Position numbers and translations under genes: made by a program. From the NCBI GenBank assembly GCA_902782655.1, contig CACZNY010000079.1, positions 1-6,727 on the forward strand: DNA of 6,727 nucleotides, given 5' to 3'. Position 1 is the stretch's first letter. Every line of letters begins with the position of its first letter. The notes beneath the pieces were generated by a model. That model had not been told where the DNA came from. It worked only from the letters and a program-made list of their open reading frames with translations, and searched no databases. Positions 1 through 6,195 of this stretch are shown piece by piece. The stretch is from an uncultured Lachnospiraceae bacterium (GTDB lineage Bacteria; Bacillota; Clostridia; Lachnospirales; Lachnospiraceae).

Positions 1-601
<601 letters not shown>

Positions 602-605
<4 letters not shown>

Positions 606-1048
606 TGCATGTGACCCTGATAGCCTGCGGAAGGCTTAAGGAGAATTATCTTAAGGAGGCTGTCGCGGAATACTCAAAAAGACTTCAGGGCTATGTCATG
701 CTTAAGGTAAAGGAGCTTGCCGACGGCCCGGATAAGGAGGCTGAGGCAGCAAGGATAAGCCAGGCTATGCCTTCCGATGCCTTTGTAATAACTCTGGAGA
801 TTGAAGGACGGGAGCTTGCCTCGGAGGAATTTGCGCACTCTCTGGAGAAGCTCATGACTGACGGCATCAGCCATGTCTGCTTTATCATAGGCGGCTCGGA
901 GGGGCTTTCCGATGAAATAAAGAATAAAGCCTCTATGCATCTTTCTTTTTCAAAGCTGACCTTTCCTCATCAGCTGATGAGGGTCATTTTTCTGGAGCAG
1001 CTTTACAGGGCGTTTAAGATCATGAAAGGAGAGCCGTATCACAAATGA
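602..1048 (+). CDS. rlmH: 23S rRNA (pseudouridine1915-N3)-methyltransferase RlmH
   Basis: RlmH uses S-adenosylmethionine to methylate N3 of pseudouridine 1915 in helix 69 of 23S rRNA on assembled 70S ribosomes. The 148-residue product matches the whole SPOUT family pattern. It has an N-terminal strand VTLIACGRLKENYL (residues 4-17), the segment IEGRELASEEFA (67-78), the SAM-binding trefoil-knot loop FIIGGSEGLSDEI (94-106), FPHQLMRV (121-128) and the diagnostic C-terminal end RAFKIMKGEPYHK. It is a few residues shorter than the usual 155-160, with the shortfall in the middle of the protein (around residues 40-55). Two ATG codons stand in tandem. The first (602) gives the same ATGA overlap seen at neighbouring junctions; the second (605) fits the usual family N-terminus equally well. 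The stop overlaps the pdp start by four bases. Codons 122-127 form a perfect 18-bp palindrome, listed separately. Confidence 0.96.
965..982. repeat. Perfect 18-bp palindrome inside rlmH
   Basis: The sequence CCTCATCAGCTGATGAGG equals its own reverse complement over all 18 bases; the next outward pair (T964/G983) no longer matches. In RNA it could fold as a 7-bp stem with a 4-base loop (AGCT). It lies on codons 122-127 of rlmH (Pro-His-Gln-Leu-Met-Arg), a conserved stretch of the family, so the protein sequence explains much of it. No T-run follows, so it is not an intrinsic terminator. A protein-binding site or RNA hairpin is possible but unproven. Confidence 0.6.
1027..1031 (+). promoter_or_regulatory. 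Probable ribosome binding site for pdp
   Basis: AGGAG within AAAGGAGAG lies inside the last codons of rlmH, 13 bases before the pdp ATG at 1045. The spacing is longer than ideal, but this is the only good Shine-Dalgarno match near that start. It probably works together with coupling from the overlapping rlmH stop. Confidence 0.5.
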
Positions 1049-2349
1049 ACTTCATAAACATAATCGAAAAGAAAAGAGATAAGGGAAAGCTCTCGGGAGA
1101 AGAGATAAGGGATTTCATCAAAAGATACACGGCGGGCGAGATACCTGACTATCAGGTTTCCGCCCTTCTTATGGCAATATACCTGAACGGCTGTGATGAG
1201 GAGGAAACCTTTGAGCTTACAAAGGCAATGGCTTTGTCGGGAGATATCCTGGATCTTTCCTCCATACCCGGGATCAAGGTGGATAAGCATTCCACCGGGG
1301 GAGTGGGAGACAAGGTAACCCTTATCGCGGCTCCCGTAGCAGCCGCCTGCGGCATACCCATTGCAAAGATGAGCGGCAGGGGTCTGGGCTTTACGGGCGG
1401 AACCCTGGACAAGCTTGAATCCATACCGGGTCTTACGGTATCACTGACAGAGGAGGAGTTTAAATCCCAGGTCAGGGATACAGGCTATGCCCTTATCGGA
1501 CAGACCAGGGATCTCGCTCCCGCTGATAAGCTTTTATATGCATTAAGGGATGTCACCGGCACGGTGGGAAGCATCCCCCTCATAGCTTCCTCCATAATGA
1601 GCAAGAAGGTGGCTGCGGGAAGCGATGCCATAGTGCTGGAGGTGACCTACGGCACCGGAGCCTTCATGAGGGATGAGGAGTCCGCCTGTGAACTTGCGCG
1701 TATAATGATGGAGATAGGCAGGCAGGCAGAGCTTAAGATGAGCGCCGTCATAACTGATATGAACGAGCCTCTGGGTCATGCCATAGGAAATTCACTTGAG
1801 GTTATTGAAGCCATCGAAGCCCTTAAGGGAAATGCAGCCGAAGACGTGGCTGAGGTCATGGAGGTCATCCTGCCCGAGATGATAATTGCCGGCGGTAAGG
1901 CTGAGGACAAAAAAGAGGCCTGGGAGCTTGCGCTTGATGCCGTTGAATCCGGCAGGGCTCTGGAGGTCTTCAGGAGGATGATTAAAGCCCAGCATGGCGA
2001 TCCCCGCGTGACAGATGATTATTCACTTTTCCCGAAGGCAGGGACAGTGCTTAAGGTCAGAGCGGACAGGAGCGGATATCTTTCGGTGAAGGACTGCGCG
2101 GGCATAGGAGAGTGTCTGAAGATACTCGGCGGAGGAAGGGTCACCAAGGAGCAGGAGATAGATCTTTCCGTGGGACTTGAGATGAGGAAAAAGAACGGGG
2201 AAAGAGTATCGGAGGGAGACTGTCTTCTTGAGATATATGCAGGAAGCGGAAAGGACGCAGAGGCTGCAAGGGATAAATATCTTGCCTCTGTTTCAATAAA
2301 CGATAATAAGCCTGAAAAGCACAGGCTGATCTACAGACTTAATGATTGA
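1045..2349 (+). CDS. pdp: Pyrimidine-nucleoside phosphorylase (Pdp / thymidine phosphorylase family)
   Basis: This cytoplasmic salvage enzyme splits uridine, thymidine or deoxyuridine with phosphate into the free base and (deoxy)ribose-1-phosphate. At 434 residues it has the length of Bacillus-type Pdp. Family motifs are present in order: the phosphate-binding KHSTGGVGDKVT (81-92), the signature SGRGLGFTGGTLDKLE (110-125), base-binding Arg168 in YALRD, and Ser183 and Lys187 in ASSIMSKK. These match the positions of the Arg/Ser/Lys triad of Geobacillus Pdp (E. coli R171, S186, K190). The C-terminal alpha/beta domain is complete (GGGRVTKEQEIDLSVG, 362-377). Two positions differ from well-studied members: Phe116 replaces the histidine that is His85 in E. 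coli thymidine phosphorylase, and the usually lysine-containing segment before GAFM reads LEVTYGTGAFM (198-208). It overlaps rlmH by 4 bases and phoH by 8. Substrate preference cannot be read from the sequence. Confidence 0.95.
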   Translation: MNFINIIEKKRDKGKLSGEEIRDFIKRYTAGEIPDYQVSALLMAIYLNGCDEEETFELTKAMALSGDILDLSSIPGIKVDKHSTGGVGDKVTLIAAPVAAACGIPIAKMSGRGLGFTGGTLDKLESIPGLTVSLTEEEFKSQVRDTGYALIGQTRDLAPADKLLYALRDVTGTVGSIPLIASSIMSKKVAAGSDAIVLEVTYGTGAFMRDEESACELARIMMEIGRQAELKMSAVITDMNEPLGHAIGNSLEVIEAIEALKGNAAEDVAEVMEVILPEMIIAGGKAEDKKEAWELALDAVESGRALEVFRRMIKAQHGDPRVTDDYSLFPKAGTVLKVRADRSGYLSVKDCAGIGECLKILGGGRVTKEQEIDLSVGLEMRKKNGERVSEGDCLLEIYAGSGKDAEAARDKYLASVSINDNKPEKHRLIYRLND

Positions 2350-3358
2350 GACAATAGATATCGGGGCATATGACAACACCCGTATACAGGCGGTTGCAGG
2401 TGCCTTCGATAAAAATATAAGCTTCATCGAGAAAAAACTGGATATAGTGATCTCCATAAGGGGAGGCAGGATCATTATCGAGGGCGATGACAGGGCAGCG
2501 CGTGACGGCGCCGCCATGATAAGGGAGCTTCTGATCCTTGCTGACAGGGGTGAGGTCATAGACGATCAAAAGGTGGTATATACATTGGACAGCATCAGAG
2601 ACTCGTCGGGAGAATTCATTACATCCGTGGATCAGGATGTGATCTGCCATACGGTACAGGGAAAGCCCGTAAAGCCCAAGACTGTGGGGCAGAAAAAATA
2701 TGCGGACGCCATAGATTCAAAGATGATAGTTTTCGGCACAGGACCCGCCGGCACAGGCAAGACTTATCTTGCGATAGCCAAGGCAGTGACGGCCTTCAAG
2801 AAAGAAGAGATATCCCGGATAATACTTACAAGACCGGCCATAGAGGCGGGGGAGAAGCTGGGGTTTCTGCCGGGAGATCTGCAGAGCAAGATAGATCCCT
2901 ATCTAAGACCGCTTTATGATGCGCTTTACAGCATAATGGGGGCGGAGGCCTTCCAGAAGAATATGGAAAAGGGGCTTATAGAGGTGGCGCCTTTGGCGTA
3001 TATGAGGGGCAGGACGCTTGATAATGCCTTCATCATACTTGACGAGGCTCAGAATACGACGCCGGCCCAGATGAAGATGTTCCTGACGAGGATAGGCTTT
3101 AATTCCAAGGTCGTGGTGACCGGTGATAAGACCCAGAAGGATCTGGCAGAGGGTACGGTGTCGGGACTCGATGTGGCAGAACGGGTGCTCGGCAGGATAG
3201 AGGATATAGGCTTTATCACGCTCACAGCCAAGGATGTGGTAAGGCATCCTCTTGTACAGAAAATAGTAAAGGCATATGAGGAGTATGAAGGAAAACAGGG
3301 AGCAGGAAGAGAAAACAGAAAAGGAAGAGCCGGAGATAAAAAACACAGACGAGGATAA
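2342..3358 (+). CDS. phoH: PhoH family P-loop NTPase
   Basis: The 338-residue protein is a PhoH-like ATPase, a cytoplasmic P-loop protein of the helicase-like class linked with RNA metabolism and often encoded beside ybeY. An N-terminal RNA-binding-like region (about residues 1-75, with IRGGRIIIEGDD at 39-50) precedes the NTPase domain. That domain contains KTVGQKKYADAI (113-124), Walker A GPAGTGKT (134-141), ILTRPAIEAGEKLGFLPGD (161-179), Walker B AFIILDEAQNTT (229-240) and the sensor-like VVVTGDKTQ (257-265). All catalytic residues are intact. The ATG at 2342 overlaps the pdp stop by 8 bases and has no strong Shine-Dalgarno, so it is probably translationally coupled. The family fold ends near residue 315. 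The last 25 or so residues are a glycine/arginine/lysine-rich basic tail that shares its DNA with the start of the next gene in another frame. The biochemical role of PhoH proteins is not well defined. Confidence 0.95.
   Translation: MIETIDIGAYDNTRIQAVAGAFDKNISFIEKKLDIVISIRGGRIIIEGDDRAARDGAAMIRELLILADRGEVIDDQKVVYTLDSIRDSSGEFITSVDQDVICHTVQGKPVKPKTVGQKKYADAIDSKMIVFGTGPAGTGKTYLAIAKAVTAFKKEEISRIILTRPAIEAGEKLGFLPGDLQSKIDPYLRPLYDALYSIMGAEAFQKNMEKGLIEVAPLAYMRGRTLDNAFIILDEAQNTTPAQMKMFLTRIGFNSKVVVTGDKTQKDLAEGTVSGLDVAERVLGRIEDIGFITLTAKDVVRHPLVQKIVKAYEEYEGKQGAGRENRKGRAGDKKHRRG
3276..3358 (+). other. 83-base out-of-frame overlap of phoH 3' end and the PgpH-like gene 5' end
   Basis: In the phoH frame this purine-rich stretch encodes a basic tail (KQGAGRENRKGRAGDKKHRRG). 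In the +1 frame it encodes a highly acidic/charged leader (KENREQEEKTEKEEPE and following) of the membrane protein. Starting at the second ATG (3285) shortens the overlap to 74 bases; no later ATG precedes the first membrane helix, and the candidate ribosome sites (AAAGG 3 bases before ATG 3276, AGGAG 1 base before ATG 3285) are poorly spaced. Start choice here is therefore uncertain. Confidence 0.7.
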
Positions 3359-4520
3359 CGGACTGCTTGACGGCTTCGGCATAGACCATTTTATCCCGGT
3401 ATTTGCGCTTGCTCTGGTAACTGCAACTGAACTGCTTTTCTTTAAGGAGTCCGTGACCGGAGCCGTCCGGAATTTCATTGTGGCGGGCGTCATGGCCTTT
3501 GCGACAATGTTTGCCTGCAGGAAAAACGTTACTCCCCGCATCTCGCTGCTCATTACGGTCTTAGGCATTTTAGCCTCCGTACAGGCCTTTATTCCCGATT
3601 TTTTAGTGCCGATCGCAGGCTTTGCGGTGGTGATAGCCGTACTTGCTTCATCTCCCTATCTTGGGGTATCCTGTCTGATGCTCTTTTCGGCCATCCCCTT
3701 CCTCATAACGGAGCGTTCCTTTGAGTATTTCCTTTTTTACGCTGTTACGGGGATGATAGCCATAGCCCTTATCTACGGCAGGAGGAAGACGGGGGTTTTT
3801 ACAGACGTTATCGTGGTCTTTATCCTTGTATATGTCCTTTTGTATACCGGTCTTATCATCCTGAAGAGGCTGAGCCTCACACCCGGACTTATCATAGCTC
3901 CCATAGTGATGCTGATCCTTGATGTGGTCATAATGAAGATCACGGGCTACAGGTATTATACGGATGTGGTGAAGGTGGAGGAGGAGCTTTATCTTAATGT
4001 GGTGGATCCCGAGTATCCCCTGCTCATGAAGCTTAAGAGCATGAATAAAAGGGAATACAAAAGAGCCATCCATACCGCTCATTTCACGGAGCTTTTTGCC
4101 AATAAGTTCGGCTACGATCCGGTGCTTATGAAGGGCCTCGGCTTCTATCATCGTATAGGGGTGCTGCTGGAGGATGATGCATCGCTTAACATGAGGACCA
4201 TAGCCCTTGTTATAGAGCAGGGCTTTCCCGATGACATAGTGAACGTGCTCAAGGAATACGGCGATGCCGTGAGCGGAGAGCGGATCTCGGCAGAGGTATC
4301 GATAACCATAATAGTGGATACCGTGATAGACAGGCTGATGGAGGAGTACTCCAAGGGCTTTGTGGATATAGATCTCAATAAATTCATAGACAGGACTATC
4401 CTGTCCCTTTTCTCAGGCAAGGATTCCCTGCTTAAGAAATCGGCTATCCCCTACAGTGACCTTGAAGACATAAGAAAGCATCTTAAGGGAGAGAAGTTGT
4501 ACTATGGCTTTTTACGTTGA
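3276..4520 (+). CDS. Shortened PgpH/YqfF-like 7TM-HD membrane protein with degenerate HD domain
   Basis: This 414-residue protein sits between phoH and ybeY, where Firmicutes usually encode PgpH (YqfF), a membrane HD phosphodiesterase that degrades c-di-AMP and is typically about 700 residues or more. Here a charged leader (residues 1-30) is followed by about eight hydrophobic segments (roughly 37-56, 64-81, 89-106, 110-127, 129-145, 149-167, 174-196, 203-222), comparable to the 7TM block of PgpH. A cytoplasmic region follows (about 228-414). Its sequence YPLLMKLKSMNKREYKRAIHTAHFTELF (from 247) and MKGLGFYHRIG (285-295) resembles the start of a PgpH HD domain. The extracellular 7TMR-HDED domain and its preceding helix are missing. 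By hand alignment, the first metal-binding His is replaced (near Arg263), the HD pair reads His292-Arg293, and the later HHGT segment reads EYGD (327-330). A final Asp (348, in IIVDTV) may remain. It is thus probably not an active phosphodiesterase, though it could bind a ligand or act as a regulator. The frame is intact, which argues against recent decay. The start is uncertain (3276 or 3285). Confidence 0.75.
   Translation: MRSMKENREQEEKTEKEEPEIKNTDEDNGLLDGFGIDHFIPVFALALVTATELLFFKESVTGAVRNFIVAGVMAFATMFACRKNVTPRISLLITVLGILASVQAFIPDFLVPIAGFAVVIAVLASSPYLGVSCLMLFSAIPFLITERSFEYFLFYAVTGMIAIALIYGRRKTGVFTDVIVVFILVYVLLYTGLIILKRLSLTPGLIIAPIVMLILDVVIMKITGYRYYTDVVKVEEELYLNVVDPEYPLLMKLKSMNKREYKRAIHTAHFTELFANKFGYDPVLMKGLGFYHRIGVLLEDDASLNMRTIALVIEQGFPDDIVNVLKEYGDAVSGERISAEVSITIIVDTVIDRLMEEYSKGFVDIDLNKFIDRTILSLFSGKDSLLKKSAIPYSDLEDIRKHLKGEKLYYGFLR
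4485..4493 (+). promoter_or_regulatory. Probable ribosome binding site for ybeY
   Basis: AAGGGAGAG, within the last codons of the preceding membrane-protein gene, ends 10 bases before the ATG at 4504. It supports that start even though ybeY overlaps the upstream gene by 17 bases. Confidence 0.6.
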
Positions 4521-5004
4521 AAAAGACGAAGGGATAAGGGAGCTTGACCTTCCTTTGGAGGAGCTTTTTGAGAAGGTGGCAGGGGAAGCCCTGAAGTATA
4601 CCGGCTGCCCCTATGAGTGCGAGGCGGATCTCACCCTGACTGATGATGAGGGGATAAGGGAGATAAACAGGACACAAAGGAATATAGATGCGCCTACGGA
4701 TGTGCTTTCCTTCCCTTTCATGGAGTTTGATCATCCCGGTGATTTCAGCCGGGCGGAGGAGGATTATCCTGACTGCTTCGATCCTGAGACAGGGGAGCTG
4801 ATGCTTGGAGATATAATGATATCCACGGACCGTGTGACAGCCCAGGCAGAGGAATACGGACATTCCGTAAAAAGAGAATATGCTTTCCTAATCGCGCACA
4901 GTATGTTACACTTGCAGGGGTTTGACCATATTGAGCCTGAGGATGCAGTCATCATGGAGCAGGCTCAAAAAGAGATACTGGACAGAGTCGGAATAAGGAG
5001 ATAG
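4504..5004 (+). CDS. ybeY: Endoribonuclease YbeY (16S rRNA maturation, zinc-dependent)
   Basis: YbeY is a zinc-dependent single-strand RNase needed for 16S rRNA 3'-end processing and, in several bacteria, 70S ribosome quality control. The 166-residue product has the full signature: the substrate-groove segment RTQRNIDAPTDVLSFP (56-71), LGDIMIS (101-107), and the metal-binding motif HSMLHLQGFDH (132-142), which supplies His132, His136 and His142. Residues 72-99 form an acidic insertion (EFDHPGDFSRAEEDYPDC and on) between VLSFP and GDI that is longer than in E. coli or Bacillus YbeY. From memory this is a common clostridial variant. The ATG at 4504 overlaps the upstream gene by 17 bases and has its own AAGGGAGAG site. 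Partnership with PhoH in RNA metabolism is suggested by the widespread phoH-ybeY gene pairing and is kept here apart from the intervening membrane gene. Confidence 0.97.
   Translation: MAFYVEKDEGIRELDLPLEELFEKVAGEALKYTGCPYECEADLTLTDDEGIREINRTQRNIDAPTDVLSFPFMEFDHPGDFSRAEEDYPDCFDPETGELMLGDIMISTDRVTAQAEEYGHSVKREYAFLIAHSMLHLQGFDHIEPEDAVIMEQAQKEILDRVGIRR
4995..5000 (+). promoter_or_regulatory. Ribosome binding site that fixes the TTG start of the lipoprotein gene
   Basis: AAGGAG lies at the end of ybeY, 7 bases before TTG at 5008, an ideal spacing. No in-frame ATG occurs until 5221, which would remove the signal peptide and lipobox, so this site settles the choice of TTG. Confidence 0.8.
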
Positions 5005-5007
5005 ATC

Positions 5008-6195
5008 TTGATATTAAAAAAAGGATGGGCGCTCGGATTAATACTCGGTGCCTGTATTTTTGCGGGATGCGGAAGCAGCACTGCTCCTGAAGCGGAAACT
5101 GAGGCTCCTGTAGAGACCGGGACGGAGGAAGTCGCCGATACGCAGGCATATGAAAAATTTGAGGAATCGGTGTCTGCCGATGAGACTGAGACAGTCAGCG
5201 GATCACTGATCCCGGCGGAAATGGGCTATCATTCTTCCTTTGGCGTCCCGAGGGAGAGCGACGGAGATAAGGTCAGGAGCTATCTTTCAGGTAAAATGGT
5301 GCCTAAGGAGACAGGGGAGCGCAGACCCGTAGCTATAATGCTGAATAACATCGAGGATGCCATGCCCATGAGCGGCGTAAGCTATGCCGATGTGCTTTAC
5401 GAATGCGTGGTCGAGGGCAGCCTTACAAGGATGATGGGGGTATTCGAGAATTATGACGGGCTTGATAAGATAGGCTCCGTAAGATCCTGCAGGAATTACT
5501 TTGTCTACTATGCCCTTGAATATGACGCCATATACTGCCATTACGGACAGTCCTCCTATGCGCTGCCTCTTCTTCAGCAGGATTACGTTGACAATCTCTC
5601 CGGACTTGCCGCCATAGGCGATACGGTCTATTACAGGACCACGGACAGGGTAGCCCCTCATAATGCCTATGCTTCAGCCAAGGGCATAAAGAAGGGCATC
5701 GAGGAGATGGGCTACAGGAATATCTACAGGGATGACTATACCGGTAAATTCACCTTTACGCGCGATGGTGAGACCAACGATCTTTCCTTCGGTGATACCT
5801 ATGAGGCCACCCACATCGAGCCCGGCTATAAGATAAACAAGCCTGTCCTCGAGTACAATCCTTCGGACGGGAAATACTACAGATCCCAGTACGGCACGGA
5901 GCATGTGGATGACCTTAACGGAGAGCAGCTGTCCTTTGACAATATCATCCTTCAGTACTCCCAATGGGAGCAGATAGACGATAAGGGATATCTTGGCTTT
6001 GACTGTCACGGCGGCGGCAGGATGAAATTCATCACAAAGGGGAGAGCCATCGACGGAAACTGGATCTCACTCGGAGGAGAGCTTGGAGCCGTGAGATATT
6101 TCGATCTGAACGGTAATGAGATAGTCTTAAACCAGGGCAAGACCCTCATTGAGATAATACAGGATTCTGAGGGCGATAAGGTTGTAATAAAGTAA
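5008..6195 (+). CDS. yerB: DUF3048 / YerB-family lipoprotein, TTG start
   Basis: The 395-residue product begins with a lipoprotein signal peptide: MILKKGW, a hydrophobic core to residue 20, and the lipobox-like FAGC with Cys21 followed by GSS. It should therefore be anchored on the outer face of the cytoplasmic membrane. A low-complexity acidic Glu/Thr/Ala-rich linker covers about 25-65. The N-terminal DUF3048 domain (about 95-235) shows ERRPVAIMLNNIEDAMPMSGVS (104-125), YADVLYECVVEGSLTRMMGVF (126-146), the conserved GSVRSCRNYF (156-165), HYGQS (178-182) and APHNAY (216-221). The C-terminal DUF3048 domain (about 265-385) ends with the typical DLNGNEIVLNQGKTLIEI (366-383). This family includes Bacillus subtilis YerB; its molecular function is not known to me. 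Translation starts at TTG, supported by AAGGAG 7 bases upstream. It lies 3 bases after ybeY and directly abuts the flippase gene, so an envelope role is a reasonable inference only. Confidence 0.9.
   Translation: MILKKGWALGLILGACIFAGCGSSTAPEAETEAPVETGTEEVADTQAYEKFEESVSADETETVSGSLIPAEMGYHSSFGVPRESDGDKVRSYLSGKMVPKETGERRPVAIMLNNIEDAMPMSGVSYADVLYECVVEGSLTRMMGVFENYDGLDKIGSVRSCRNYFVYYALEYDAIYCHYGQSSYALPLLQQDYVDNLSGLAAIGDTVYYRTTDRVAPHNAYASAKGIKKGIEEMGYRNIYRDDYTGKFTFTRDGETNDLSFGDTYEATHIEPGYKINKPVLEYNPSDGKYYRSQYGTEHVDDLNGEQLSFDNIILQYSQWEQIDDKGYLGFDCHGGGRMKFITKGRAIDGNWISLGGELGAVRYFDLNGNEIVLNQGKTLIEIIQDSEGDKVVIK

Noticed and set aside
674..940. Short open frames antisense to rlmH
   Set aside because: RlmH on the + strand carries complete family signatures across this interval, and the minus-strand frames have no motifs.
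965..982. The palindrome in rlmH as an intrinsic terminator
   Set aside because: No T-run follows the stem on either strand, and it lies within an intact gene followed by an overlapping one.
3276..3358. A sequencing frameshift fusing phoH with the next gene
   Set aside because: PhoH is already full length at about residue 315, and the downstream protein starts a separate membrane domain with its own ATG codons, so two genes are the simpler reading.
2903..3568. A 221-codon open frame on the minus strand
   Set aside because: It lies opposite phoH and the PgpH-like gene, whose motifs are clear on the + strand. Its translation is low in recognisable motifs and looks like a codon-bias shadow.
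3648..4151. A 167-codon open frame on the minus strand, rich in His/Lys/Asp
   Set aside because: It is antisense to the membrane helices of the PgpH-like gene. The odd composition is the complement of hydrophobic and ATA/CTT-rich codons; there is no start context or family match.
5005..5007. A promoter or riboswitch between ybeY and the lipoprotein gene
   Set aside because: The gap is only three bases, and the upstream ybeY sequence shows a ribosome binding site but no convincing -35/-10 pair.
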